In this document: positions 1-13,300 of the stretch, in pieces
How the letters are laid out: every line of letters starts with the position of its first letter
Numbering within the stretch: the stretch's first letter is position 1
NCBI RefSeq assembly: GCF_963676685.1
Contig: NC_092344.1
Coordinates: 98,982,749 to 99,046,748, forward strand
Direction of reading: 5' to 3'
Origin: Mytilus edulis
Taxonomy: Eukaryota > Mollusca > Bivalvia > Mytilida > Mytilidae
DNA: 64,000 nt
Program-made: the position numbers and the translations under genes
The notes under the pieces: generated by a model
Seen by the model: the letters and a program-made list of their open reading frames with translations, nothing else
Database searches by the model: none
Told to the model about the DNA's origin: nothing

Positions 1-580
1 CATTTCTCTACAATTTTAGGCAATTAGTGGTCAACAAATTAATAATAAACCAGATTCAATAACAAATTAAATGAATATGGATAATAATGTTTATAAAATT
101 TCTTGCCTAGCCTACCAAAACAAGGCGTAGATTGAAAATTTTAATCCGAACCTTTTGATACTCTACTACAAGAAGAAGTTCGGCTGCTCAGAGTTTTATT
201 TACTCATATTTGTACAAACATTGTTTTTAATTTTTATTTTCATTGGGTGCCAATGTTTGTTTATATAACTATTTCAAGATTTTTCACAGTATTTATCAAT
301 CATAACAATATCAAATAAGGTAACAGATCACAAGGGTAATATAATTTAGTATTTCAGAGGTGGTTACAATCAGTTAAGCATTTCACTAGACAAAATTAAA
401 ACAAAAGCGTGTATAAAGCTAGTTTACATTCTTTTTTTAAGACAAGAAAGATAAAAAATATTATATCTCAAGGTTAAAAGTTGAATTTTTAAATGATGTT
501 GACATATTAAAAATACGTTGATAACAATCTTAGAGCAATAATTTTCAATTAACTTTTCATATTTAAAAAAATATTTTCAG
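1..580. other. Probable intron of the left-hand gene
   Basis: This AT-rich stretch has no long reading frame and no recognised repeat. It ends in a pyrimidine-rich tract and an AG acceptor at 579-580, directly before an exon-like frame. I read it as the last intron of a gene that starts left of the window. No earlier exon of that gene is visible here. Confidence 0.4.
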
Positions 581-757
581 GATAATTACTGCTACATTGA
601 CACTGGAAAAATTATGAATTGCGGGGAAACGCTGTTCTACAGAGAGGCAAAAGATTTGCAACGTCACAGATGTGAAACGTCAAGATGCTTTTTAAACAAC
701 AAAACAAGAAAAAAACTCAGCAGCAAGAAGTTAAATAACAACACATTTTGGTGTTGA
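581..757 (+). CDS. Last coding exon of an unrecognised cysteine-rich protein (partial)
   Basis: After the acceptor TATTTTCAG a frame of 58 codons runs to TGA at 755-757. The peptide is rich in cysteine, lysine and asparagine. Cysteines lie at exon residues 4, 14, 31, 36 and 58, the motif C-E-T-S-R-C is at 31-36, and a basic tail (T-R-K-K-L-S-S-K-K-L) follows. The spacing suggests a disulfide-rich extracellular domain or its tail, but I do not recognise the family. All upstream exons lie outside the window. The next gene starts about 590 bp downstream on the same strand. The call rests on the acceptor, the single open frame and the biased composition; no homology could be checked. Confidence 0.5.
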   Translation, partial: DNYCYIDTGKIMNCGETLFYREAKDLQRHRCETSRCFLNNKTRKKLSSKKLNNNTFWC

Positions 758-1235
758 CAAAAAAGACAGTATTCACTTCCCTCAGTTCCCAGAAAGAAAA
801 TATTTCTGGACAGTAATACCATCACATCTTTCTATATAATTCAAGCAAAACCTAAACAGGAATACATTAGGAACATGTTTATTAGTCATTCTAACTGAAA
901 ATATTTGTTATTGAAATTATACTGAATAGTCTGAGTTATAGGGAAGCACCTTACCATAACATTTCGTGTAAGGGTTTATTTCACCAGTTCGAGACAATAA
1001 TAATAGATGTATCATGTTGAAACTAAATATTTATTCACCTATGTTCATTATTTATCTATCTAAAATTTCTAAAAACAACTAAAACATATCGAAATAAACT
1101 GATATCTTACCATTCATTTTCTTCTTTCCTTTCAGGAGACTGCAGCCATCTTAAAATTTTAGTGTGATTTAATCTCTAAAGAATATTATTCTTATAATCT
1201 TTGTAAAAGTAAATTATTAATACTAGGTTATACAA

Positions 1236-1241
1236 AATAAA
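1236..1241 (+). terminator. Poly(A) signal of the left-hand gene
   Basis: AATAAA lies about 480 bp after the TGA at 757 and about 110 bp before the DENND6 start codon. It is the best candidate for the end of the upstream transcript. The 758-1235 interval is then 3' UTR without other visible features. Confidence 0.4.
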
Positions 1242-1349
1242 TATAAATTATTAGTCTTTTAGTAATTTTTTAATGAAACAGAAGAACTTAAAATAATTGA
1301 TTTTTGATTCGAGACTAACAACAATAAAGGTGAAGGACACCTGCCGAAA

Positions 1350-4300
1350 ATGGCAGGAACGAAAGAAGAACCTGTTTTCCATCGAGAAAAATCGCCAGAT
1401 GATGGCCCACAGTCACCCACTATGTTACCATGGGACAGATTTTCAAATTGGTTATATTGTGCTTGTGTTGTTACGTTTGACCTAGAATTAGGTCAGGCCA
1501 TGGAGGTATGGGAAACCCAGTATCGTTGGACTTTTCGATTTATAAATACAGCTGCTGATAGAAAAAAAATAAACATTAGTACCGATTTCAGTGAACTCGA
1601 TGCTCGATTGTATGTGTTTATAATCCTCCTTTCTCAGTAACACCATCGTGAGAATAGCGAACATACTTGAAAGGAAAAATATTTAACTCATTGACACTGT
1701 ATTTGCACTAAATAAACAAAGAAAAATTGTAAAAATTGATAAAATAACAAATATTTAACATAACAAAACTATGACAAACTATGATTAACCATTTAGTTTT
1801 AATGCATTACATAATAAAAAATAAATAAATAAGATTTATTTAGAGTTGGCAAGGTATACAAAGTTGAAACATAGACAAAATAAGCTGTAATGAGCTTTTA
1901 ACTGACATATGAAACATTTTTAACAATACAACATCTATAACAATACAACACATAATACACATGCAATAAATTTCACAGCACAAAAATGAAGCACTAAAAG
2001 CAGAATATAAGCATAAGCTAGGTATTAAAGCTATAAGCATATAGGTGTAAACTAGGCATAAAAGCTGGCAAAATGTATAGCATAAAATATTTAAAACAGG
2101 GTATGATCTACATGTAGATGACAGATCTGCACAAACTGTGTACTTACAGTCATTTCCCTTCCATGACTTCAAAATATTTTGGAACTGACTAAAATTAGCA
2201 ATTTTTCTAAAATCATCAGGTAGATCATTCCATAAAACAGCAGCTGTGTATTTAAAAGAATTCTTACCATAGGTTGATGTTCGGACCCTAGGTATATCTA
2301 CAATATTAGAATATCTAAAATTATATTTACAATCTTTCAATACAACTTTTAAAACACTCAATAGCCATGTTACGCATACATTTGTACGTCTTATTTTCAG
2401 TGATGGAACCTTTGCTTGTAAAAGTAGTCCATCATATGAACATAGTCTTCATATATAAATCGTAAAGCCCTTTCCTGAATTTTTTCCAATTTGGTGGTGT
2501 TATTTTTGTTGCAAAAATGCCATGCCAAAGGACAAAAAATAAATGTGTGGAAAATGGTCAATTTATTCAATTTTGTAATTTAGCAGCCAATGCGCTTTAA
2601 AACATTCAGTTGTTGGGATGCTTTACAACAAATATTTTTAATGTGGTGATTAAAATTAAGTTGATAGTCAATATCAATACCTGAAAGTTTGACAATCTCA
2701 TTACAGGATATTTTTGCTGACTGTATATTAAAAACAGGCTTTTTTGCAAATGTTTTATTTCCAACTGCAATGGCTTGGAATTTATCAGGATTTGCCTGCA
2801 TACAATTAAATCTAAACCAGTCAATTAAAACAGCATTTTCTCTTTCAAGTGTACATAATAAATTTTCAAAATTGTTGTCAGCATATGACAGAGTATTATC
2901 ATCGGCATAATTATACAGGGTACCATGTTCAATAAAATAGAATATGTCATTTATAAAAATATTAAATAATAGGGCCCCAGGATTGAGCCTTGGGGTACCC
3001 GTTTCTGGATGTCAGTCCAACTGCTGAGTACTCCCTGAAGTTTGATTTGTTGCCTATGATCTGTAAGATAATTTTGAAGTAATTTCACTGATTTAGAAGA
3101 AAGACCATAGGCAGATAATTTACTTAAAAGAATATCATGTGGTAAACAGTCAAAAGCTTTCGAAAGATCCATTAGAAAAGCTGCCACATACATATTTTTA
3201 TCCAAAGCTGTTTTCAAATCTTCAAGAATCTCAACAAAGTTGTCTGACATCAATGGCCTTTTCTGAATGCACATAAAAAAGCATGAAATATATTTTCAAA
3301 AAATTCACAAATTTGATTTTTTTACCAGGCATGTGCTGGAAAGCAAACATCAGTATGTGTTGTGGTTTTCTGAAACTGAAGAAGACTTTCAAATTTGTGC
3401 ACTTTCTGTAAATTTTGTCACAATGATTAAATTATCGTAAGTCTGTTCGCTCCCTTAAACATTCACCTCCTGGGTTTGTTTGCACAAAATTAATATTCAA
3501 ATGCAGTTAATTACTAGAGGAGGTTTCAGCCACACAGCCTTATTGGCCACAGTTGTTTTGGCTATACCCCTAATTCAGTTAATTACTAGAGGAGGTTTCA
3601 GCCACACAGCCTTATTGGCCACAGTTGTTTTGGCTATACCCCTAATTCAGTTAATTACTAGAGGAGGTTTCAGCCACACAGCCTTATTGGCCACAGTTGT
3701 TTTGGCTATACCCCTAATTCAGTAACACTTAGCTAATGGTTCTGCCATGGGTTTTTATGCCCCACCTACGATAGTAGAGGGGCATTATGTTTTCTGGTCT
3801 GTGCGTCTGTCCGTTCGTCCGTCCGTCTGTCCCGCTTCAGGTTAAAGTTTTTGGTCAAGGTAGTTTTTGATGAAGTTTAAGTCCAATCGACTTCAAACTT
3901 AGTACACATGTCCCCTATGATATGATCTTTCTAATTTTAATGCCAAATTAGAGTTTTTACCCCAATTTCACAGTCCACTGAACATGGAAAATGATAGTGC
4001 GAGTGGGGCATTCGTGTACTGAGGACACATTCTTGTTTTTATTGTTATAAAGGGAGGAAGATATAATTGAATAATTACATTAGATGTATGTTTCATTATA
4101 ATATTTTATTCTGATTGGCTAACTGCACATCACGTGTTATTCCGTAAGCAGTTGCAATGCTCAATACAACTTTTCATTCATGATAACATGTGCTCCAACA
4201 ATAAAGTGCACAGGTGAATTAAATAATAAAATATATAAAATTCGTGTTTTCATAATCATAGCTAAAAAATGTAATTATAAGTATTGAATGCTTCTTTTTG

Positions 4301-7300
4301 TAACTTTATAGGGTTGTAAAAGCGTTGACCGTGCGTACATTTTTAGAATGAAGCGCGGATTGACTGTGCGTACATTTTTAGAATGAAGCGCCTCCGCGCT
4401 TCATACAAAATGTACTTCCGTCAACGCTTTTACACCCCAATAAATTTACAAAAAGAAGCATTCAATTCTTAATTATTAAATCAGGAAAAAGTCATGAACT
4501 GATAGCAAGTTTGTAAAGTGTATCAGATTCTACTGATGAAAGCTCAAGTTGGAGCTAATATGTTTAGATAACTCATGTCAGTACACCATTTCTATATTGC
4601 CTACTGGATTGCTAATTTGTAATTCATGAACATTTTTAAATTATTTTACAGCCATTGCTATGCCGATGAGAAACTTCATATTGTTGATGGTTAGGCCACA
4701 CCAATTTGATTCCTTGTTCGACGGACCCGCCCGCACCTATTTTTTTCAAAACAGAATTTTTTTATTTTTTTTATATTCCCGCTTCCCGCATCTGGAAATG
4801 TAATCTTGTCCATATGAATATTTGTTTCAGCATGAAACCTATTTATCCAAAGCGGGAGTGCTCCATAATAAATTTATAAGAGCAGAAATACCTGTAAAGA
4901 ACAAAAAATTGGTTACTTTCCCCCTTACTTATATTCCCTATCAAAAAAATTTCGTTGTTAGAATAAAGTACAAAGAACTTCTGACGGATTTGCCTTCAAC
5001 TGCAATTATATTGTATGCTGGCGAAACAAAACTATCCATAACCGCTGCATGTTTATGCACCTGTCCTGATTGATCGAGGGGCCTGTCGTTCAGCAGTTAT
5101 CGTTTGTTGATGTTGTTCATTGGTATTTTCCCGTTTGGATATACATGATATATAAATTAGATCGTTGGTTTTCCTGTTTGAATTGTGTACGCTAATAATT
5201 TTGGGATCCTTTATAGCCTGCTGTTTGGTCTGTATCAAAGCCCTGTGTAAAAGGCCGTACTTTGACCTGTGTTTGTTATTATCAGGTTGAGAACAACCCT
5301 CCCTCAGACAAGGGGTAATTTTACTGATGTAGAAAAGAAAATAGAAATACCAAGGATTTGTATAGTTCTTCAATACAAAACCTTTGAAAACTTAGAATTT
5401 TGTACTCAAAAAGAGAAGAGTTACATCATATTTTAAACAACTTTTTCTAAAAGAGGGGTCCACTTATTTTGAATAATATTAAACTGTTAAAGTAAATGTG
5501 TTAATTAACATGGTTAAAGTCCAGGAATATTACAAAATTCTTGGACATGTTTTGACCATTTAATACCAGATAGGTATATAGTTCTTTGGGAAAACATGAG
5601 CCCTTTTGTACAAAAATATATAATAACTTATATTGATCCCTCATAAAACATGTAAAAGGGATATTTATAACATAAAGGGGTTGTCCCCAAACTGATTATG
5701 ACTTGGATGGAGAATTGTCTCATTGTCAGTCACACATACATAGACCAGATTTGATTATTTCTTGGTGAACAGGGAAAAAATACTTCAGAAATTAAAGAAA
5801 TGTCAAAGTACAAGCTTTAATATTGTCAAAACCTACTATTTTATGTTTACAAAAAAAAAATTATAATCGCTCGCCTTTACTTTTCAAGCTTCGCCTCAAA
5901 AATTTGCAAATTAAATATTTTTTTATTAAAATTTTCAAATCGCTCGCTCGCCCCAAATTTTGGAGTCCAAAAATCCGTAGAACAAGAAATTAAATTGGTG
6001 TGGCCTTATGTAAAGATATAAATAAATAACGACCTCGTGCAAATGGGCTATTCAACTTTGTTTCGCATTCAGTTCTGACATTATTTTCCTTATAAATGGC
6101 TAAAACGACTAATACATGCTCAACAATCTCTAGCTTATGGGTTAACTTGAAATTTATAAAAATATGTAAGGGAGATTGGAAGAAATTGACTTGGGATCTT
6201 AATTGAATACCGGCACTAGGACAGCATAAACTTAAGTGGAACCAAGTTGGGAACCTGCTGCAAAGACAGGGACACAAAGCAACAAGGTCCTGTAATTTTC
6301 CTCAGAAAAACATTGAAAATAAGCTAAAAAGCATAATGCTATATTATGCTCATAATGCTATATTATGCTATGTTGTAGTTTATGTAAATGTGTTTTTTAG
6401 GTCTTTCCACTTTTCTGTGGAAAGACCTATTGTTTTTCTTCTGATTATTTTTTTTTTTTTTTTTTTCTTCCGCCAAATTTTGTTCTTGCGATAAACATTT
6501 GTTTCACAATATGTCGCTTTGATATTTGGTATATGATATCGAACAGTTTATGCGCTTTTGAAATTTACCCTGCGTAACCGAATACTTTTCTTTGTAGGAG
6601 TTATCTCCCCAAACACTGTTTTCCTTGTGCTCACAACTCCTTTGCAACCGTAAAAGATAACGACAAATTTATTTTACAAATTTGCTCGTTATATCCTTTG
6701 CATGATTTGTCCTATTTTGACCGAAGCAATATGACCGCTCCATATGAGAGTTATTTCCCCTTATGCATCTGATATAAGTGATATGCATTTCTATCTTATA
6801 AACCATAAGTGATAGAGACCTAGGATCTTTTGATTTGAGGTCCTTGGTCCAAAAAATTGAAAATTAGGTCAAGGTCAAAGGTCAAGGTCATATTCTAATA
6901 TTTGAATTTGGCTTATTTTCACTTATATTCAAAGACCGTATAAGATATCAACAAATTATTTTTACTAAATTGTTAGTTGCGACATGTCGTAACCCATAAA
7001 TTTTTATTGCAAGGGCACGTTGAACGTAAAAGGGAGTTTTCTCCCCTCTTGTATTTAAAAATACGTGTTTGGTGATATAAGTCATTAACCAAATATAATT
7101 AAGACCTATGGTCTTTTGATTTGAGGTCCTTAGTTCATCATGACCTTGAAATTGATCTCAAGGTCATAGCTTAATTTGACGTTCTAGATTTTGACCTTTG
7201 CTTTTACTTTATATGTATACATGATAAAGCTATGAAACTTTTGGAAAAAGGTATCAAACCATTTAACCTTGAAAGAAACAACCGGAAGTGACCTTTTGTA

Positions 7301-10300
7301 AACCGGAAGTAGCTATTTTTTGTACTTTATTAATATAAAAGTATATAGAACCAGATATTTTTGGAATCAGTGTCAAGTAAATAATCAAATATAATCGTAA
7401 GTAACATTTTTCAATAGGAAGTAACAAATTATCTCCCTTATTTAAAAAAAATGTATGGAAACCAAATATTTATTTTTGGAATCAGCGTACTAGAAGCTAT
7501 ATCATTTGACGATTGAAATGACATTTTAAACTTCGTTTCACAACTTTCATATCAAAATACATTGTTTTGATGGAAAGACCTTCAATTGTTCTCCGAACAA
7601 TTGGTTTTTAATTTTTATATATCTTTCAAAAGATGTTTTCTTATTTCAGCTTATTTATCCAAGTCATGTCAAGTTAACAGATGCTGAGGTAGGTCAAGGA
7701 CAAAATATCCCCTCAAATATACATGAACAATGTATGTTGTTATGTTAGAATTTTGAAAATGACATATTTCTTTATGTTAGACTGCATGCAACAATTAGTA
7801 AAGAAATGGAATTGCTGACACAAAGTTAACCTGATATGGTAAACATAAACCAAGTGATATTTCATTAAGCAAGACTATATGGTTACTGGAATGATCACCA
7901 ACATAGACAGAAGTGTATTTTTTAAAATTTGAACATTCTATATATAATGTCAATATTGGTTGACTTAACTACCAAACTGTAGAAAAACGTAGAAAATTTA
8001 TTACAACCAATTTACAGATCTGTCTTTCATGAAAGATTTTGTTACGGTTAGACAAGTGTTTAGTTTATGCAGGTTTAATTGCCAAATATGTGCTATGGTG
8101 ATATATGAATAGATTTTATATAGTATTACAAATGTGGTGTTATAGCTATAGGCATATTGGGAAACCATGTTCTTTGGAAAATAATTAAGCAATGCACAAA
8201 CATTCAAACAGCGACAGAAACAAAATGTAAAGGCCAAGTTATGGGTGACACCAAGCCAAAGAAACCCACACACACAGAATGACTGGATATTAATGCTAAA
8301 ACAGGACATCCTTATATCATGTATATAATTACATTCAACAACTTGTTATAAACTAATAATAGTGAAAAGAATTAAACATGCATACAGTAGTTCTTAAATG
8401 AATATGAATAATAAATAATTTTGTTATTGAGATACTCGCCAACCTGAAAGGTAAAAAAAAGCTGCATTGTAGATTTTGAAATTGATTGACCATAACTTTA
8501 TTTTAAATCATTTAAAAATACTGCATGTTATTTTTTTCAGAAAGCCAACATCTGTTACCTGTCTTTCCCAGATTCTAATTCAGGTAAAGTTTATGGTATA
8601 AAAATAGGCAGATGTGGTATGATAACCAATGAGACAACTATCTCGTCAAAGTTCAGATGAAGTCAATTTATACTATCAAACAAATATTACTTAATAACAG
8701 GCTCACAGTGTTCTCCCCGGATATTTCATTAAGCATCGTGGTAAACAGGGAAATTGAAATACCATCTTGTTTCTAAAAATTATAGCATCACATCCATAAC
8801 ATTATCAATAAGAAAACCACTTCAGATAGCATCACATTTAAGATTTAAATAACGAATGATTTAGAATATATTAACACCATTAGACGGTGACAACGGAACA
8901 TCGCCTTTTAAAAAAAGTAAATTAACAACAGGGAAATATAAATTGTCCCTTTTTGCATAAATTTATGTGTAAAGTTTATCATGTAAAACTGAAATAGCTG
9001 GCTATAAACTGTGATTCAGAACAGTACAGAAATAGGTCTGCGATTAAAGGGACGCAATTGGTGCCTGTATGAATACCTAAAACCTGTAGATAAACTTATA
9101 TGAATGTTGTCATGTCGAAAATTTACAGTTTTTCTCAAATATAAGCATTTTTTTAAGGAAAGTAAGATAGTATTAAATGGTGTATTTCGATAATCTGACT
9201 CCACTTTAAGATTGTACACAAAATTGTCATATTATTTTCAGACCTAGATTTTGCTGCATCTATTTTAGGTTGTATGGGAGATACCCAGTTTAATTTTAGA
9301 ATACGTCAGTCCCCTGGCAGGAAACCAGGCAACAAATCTTTTATTTCAATCAACAAAGAATTGCCAGTTTCTATACAGGTATATTGAATTATTTACCAAA
9401 AAATTGATGATATATTTATATATAGATAAGAGAAAAGCCCATTCACTAATTCAACGTTCATTTTGGTCTTGAATGAGCAAGTATAGAGTTTCATATTGTT
9501 AAATTCTTCAAATAATAAGTAATGTTAATAGATATGAGAAGATGTGGCGTGAGTGCCAATGAGACAACTCTCCATCCAAGTCACAATTTGTAAAAGTAAA
9601 CCATAATAGGTAAAAGTACTTTCTTCAACACGAGGCCTTTGCACACACCGAACAGCAAGCTATAAAGGGCCCCAAAAATTACTAGTGTAAAATCATTCAA
9701 ACTATAAAAAAAACACGGTCTAATCTATATATAAAAAAACGAGAAACACTTATGAACCACATCAACAAACGACAACTACTGACAAACAAGTGACTTAGGA
9801 CAGGTGTGAACAAATACAGTGGGTTTAAACGTTTTTATATAAGTACCAACCTTCACCCTTATCAAACAATAGTGTAACATCAAAAATTAGTATGAATTAA
9901 CATAAACAAGAAACAATAGAAGATGTTGTTATTATTTAGTAACTAGTCATGAGATTGTCTTCATACTGTATTCTTTCTTTTCATGTTAAATATTTCATGT
10001 CACTTTCCAATTTAATAAAAATTTAATGAGATTGATTATATTTGTTCTCTTTTTAAAAGTATAATTTGGTGATTTTTTTTCTAATGTTATATTTTGGAAG
10101 AAAAAAGATGAACTAACATTAAACAGTATATTAGAAATATTTATCTTTATGTGTTTTCGTATTTCTAGAGTCATTTTTCAATTCAATTAAATTTTTTGCA
10201 TTATATCCATGAATACTTGTTTTTTACTTTGTAGGGTGACAATGCTCATTACTGTGGGTTTGTGTACTTCCGTCAGACTAAAGACAAGTCAATTAGAAGA

Positions 10301-13300
10301 GGATATTTTCAGAAGGTGATCACAAATTTTTCATCAGCAAAACTTATGAAGACAATTACACTTCTCATGGTGCCTAATGCTTTGTCTTTCTCAAGGCCCT
10401 TTTCAGAATCCATAAATCACAGGAATATTAAGATAAAGCAGTTATATCTAGCAGCAGAAATCATTACTTGGTAGAGTTTTCTTGATTCAACTGATAGTAA
10501 TATTTTCATAATAGCATAGGATTTTTTAACACATTTCATACTCAAGGTGGTTTTGTTTTCTATTCTTTACAAGGGACAGAAATTTATACACAGTTTTCTC
10601 AAATCTAATTCCTTCAAAGTTTATGATCCACTTATTTATGATATGTCAGTAAGTTTTATAGAAAGTGGTGAGAATATTTTGATGGCAAATGAGTCCATAT
10701 TCCTTTTATTTTACAGTCTGTAGTATTGATATCCAGATTTCCATTTGTTGCCTTATTATCTGAGCACATATCAAAAGTCCATATTCCTTTTATTTTACAG
10801 TCAGTAGTATTGATATCCAGATTTCCATTTGTTGCCTTATTTTCTGAGCTCATATCAATATTAGCACCGGAATACTTTGACAATGGTGAACCAAGTTTAG
10901 AAGCAGGTAAATATTCAATACTTTGACAATGGTGAGAACCAAGTTTAGAAGCAGGTAAATATTCAATACTTTGACAATGGTGAACCAAGTTTAGAAGCAG
11001 GTAAATATTCAAAACTTTGACAATGGTGAACCAAGTTTAGAAGCAGGTAAATATTCAATACTTTGACAATGGTGAGAACCAAGTTTAGAAGCAGGTAAAT
11101 ATTCAATACTTTGACAATGGTGAACCAAGTTTAGAAGCAGGTAAATATTCAAAACTTTGACAATGGTGAACCAAGTTTAGAAGCAGGTAAATATTCAATA
11201 CTTTGACAATGGTGAGAACCAAGTTTAGAAGCAGGTAAATATTCAATACTTTGACAATGGTGAACCAAGTTTAGAAGCAGGTAAATATTCAATACTTTGA
11301 CAATGGTGAACCAAGTTTAGAAGCAGGTAAATATTCAATACTTTGACAATGGTGAACCAAGTTTAGAAGCAGGTAAATATTCAATACTTTGACAATGGTG
11401 AACCAAGTTTAGAAGCAGGTAAATATTCAATACTTTGACAATGGTGAACCAAGTTTAGAAGCAGGTAAATATTCAATACTTATTACAATAAACTACAATT
11501 TATTTGGCGTCTGTTTCACATCTACACAATTCAATACTTCTACAAGCCTGTGTTACCAGTTTCTGTTCTAGGGCATTTAATATCTTTATATCTTATTATT
11601 ACATGTACTTGACAAAAGACAGGTAATCTTCTGCCATTTCTCGTTGTCCATGCTTCATATGTCTGATGTCAACTTGTGAAATTCCCCAAAAAATGCTGTA
11701 GATCAAGGTATATACAGTAAAGGTGCTTTTTCAAAGATTTTGAGTAAAACTTTGGTTCAATGAAACTGAAAATATTACTGAATGAATTCTTTTAAAATAG
11801 TTGAAAGATTGTAGAGAAGCACTTACAATTGGTAAAAAATTTCCATAAATTTATCTAAAAATTATCACCATAAATTATTAATTATTAAGAAATTCTTCTC
11901 AAAAATTATTTTGTTGATTCTGCTTGAAAATCTGAGATAAATTTGTTTTGGTCTAGAATAGAAAAGATTTCAGATATCAAAGTTGCCAGTTTATTCATAA
12001 TCACTGAATGAACTTCTTATTTTTCTGTAGTGGTTTTGCCATCCGTAGATTATCCAATTCTCAAACTGTTTAATTTCAGCTTGTCATGACATAGATCAAT
12101 GGCCAGCTCCATGCTCTGGTGAAACTGTCAATCTACCTATATTTGGGACAGTCTTACAGGTAATACTGCACATCAAACATTGAACATCAGACATTGCACT
12201 AGACTTTTGTCTTTACTTTATGATTAGGGCTGAAACTTACATGCTGCTGAGTAGAAAGCAACTTGTTTTTATTTTTATGGAAAAAAGAGTAGTGGCTAGT
12301 CCAATCCCTGCATGTTTTATCTCTTTTTCTTTAGAGTGAGGTTAATTTTAATTTATTTTTGATCTGGGCATATTTCATTTTAGCCGATTTAATGAAATTC
12401 TGTTTCAAGAAGAATTTGAAATTTTAACTACCAATGATTATATATATATCCTATTTTCCATAAAAATCTTTTTCATTTGAAGTATTGAAATTTACATGCT
12501 TCATTAAAAACAAATTACTGTAGCAAGTTTTATTTTGATATGTATTGTAAGCTAGTTGTTATGACCCACTTAGGGGTATTATGTTTTTCGGTCTGTGGGT
12601 CTGTTGTTTTTTTGTTCATCTGTCTGTCCTGCTTCAGGTTAAAGTTTTTGGTCAAGGTAGTTATTAATGAAGTTGAAGTCAAATCAACTTGAAACTTAGT
12701 GCACATGTTCCATATGATAGGATCTTTTTAATTTTAAAGTTTTAACCCCAATATCTCTGCCACTAAAAATAAAAAATGATAGCACAAGTGGGACATTCAT
12801 GTACTATGGACACATTCTTGTTTCGACAAAATTTATTTTTACATACTATCTAAACAATTTCATGAAAACAATAGAAATATTATATACTTGTTGTAAATTG
12901 TAACCCTGTGTTATATTTTGTTGTTGCATGTTGCATGTTGTGGTGATCCCAATGCTTTTATTGTAGGTACGAATACCTTCTAGATCTGATAAAGTTCTAC
13001 TAGGTCAAGTTACAAATAAATCTCCTGTAGTGGTGAGTCTCTTGTAAAGTTTTATGTTTATATAAACAAAAATAAGAAGCAGTTAAGGATGTACTTAGGT
13101 GAGGTTAGGTAAAAATTAAGAAATTAAGAAATTAAAACTGATACTATAAGCTGGTAGAGCATCAATTAAGGATAAAGATAAGCTAAAAATATTGATAGGT
13201 CATGGACCTCTTTTTCAAGATATTTGAGATTTAAAATATGGCGGGAGAAGGCTGACTCAGACTTTTACCTTATATTTGCATTGGTATTATTTGGGTCTCA

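Noticed and set aside
1297-1485. 62-codon frame overlapping DENND6 exon 1
   Set aside because: Wrong frame; the frame at 1350 matches the DENND6 N-terminus.
3480-3725. 81-codon open frame
   Set aside because: Made only of three copies of a 72-bp repeat.
4651-4694. Possible exon after TTATTTTACAG reading [13 protein letters not shown]
   Set aside because: It stops at once, lies in DENND6 intron 1 next to a transposon end, and does not fit the DENND6 protein.
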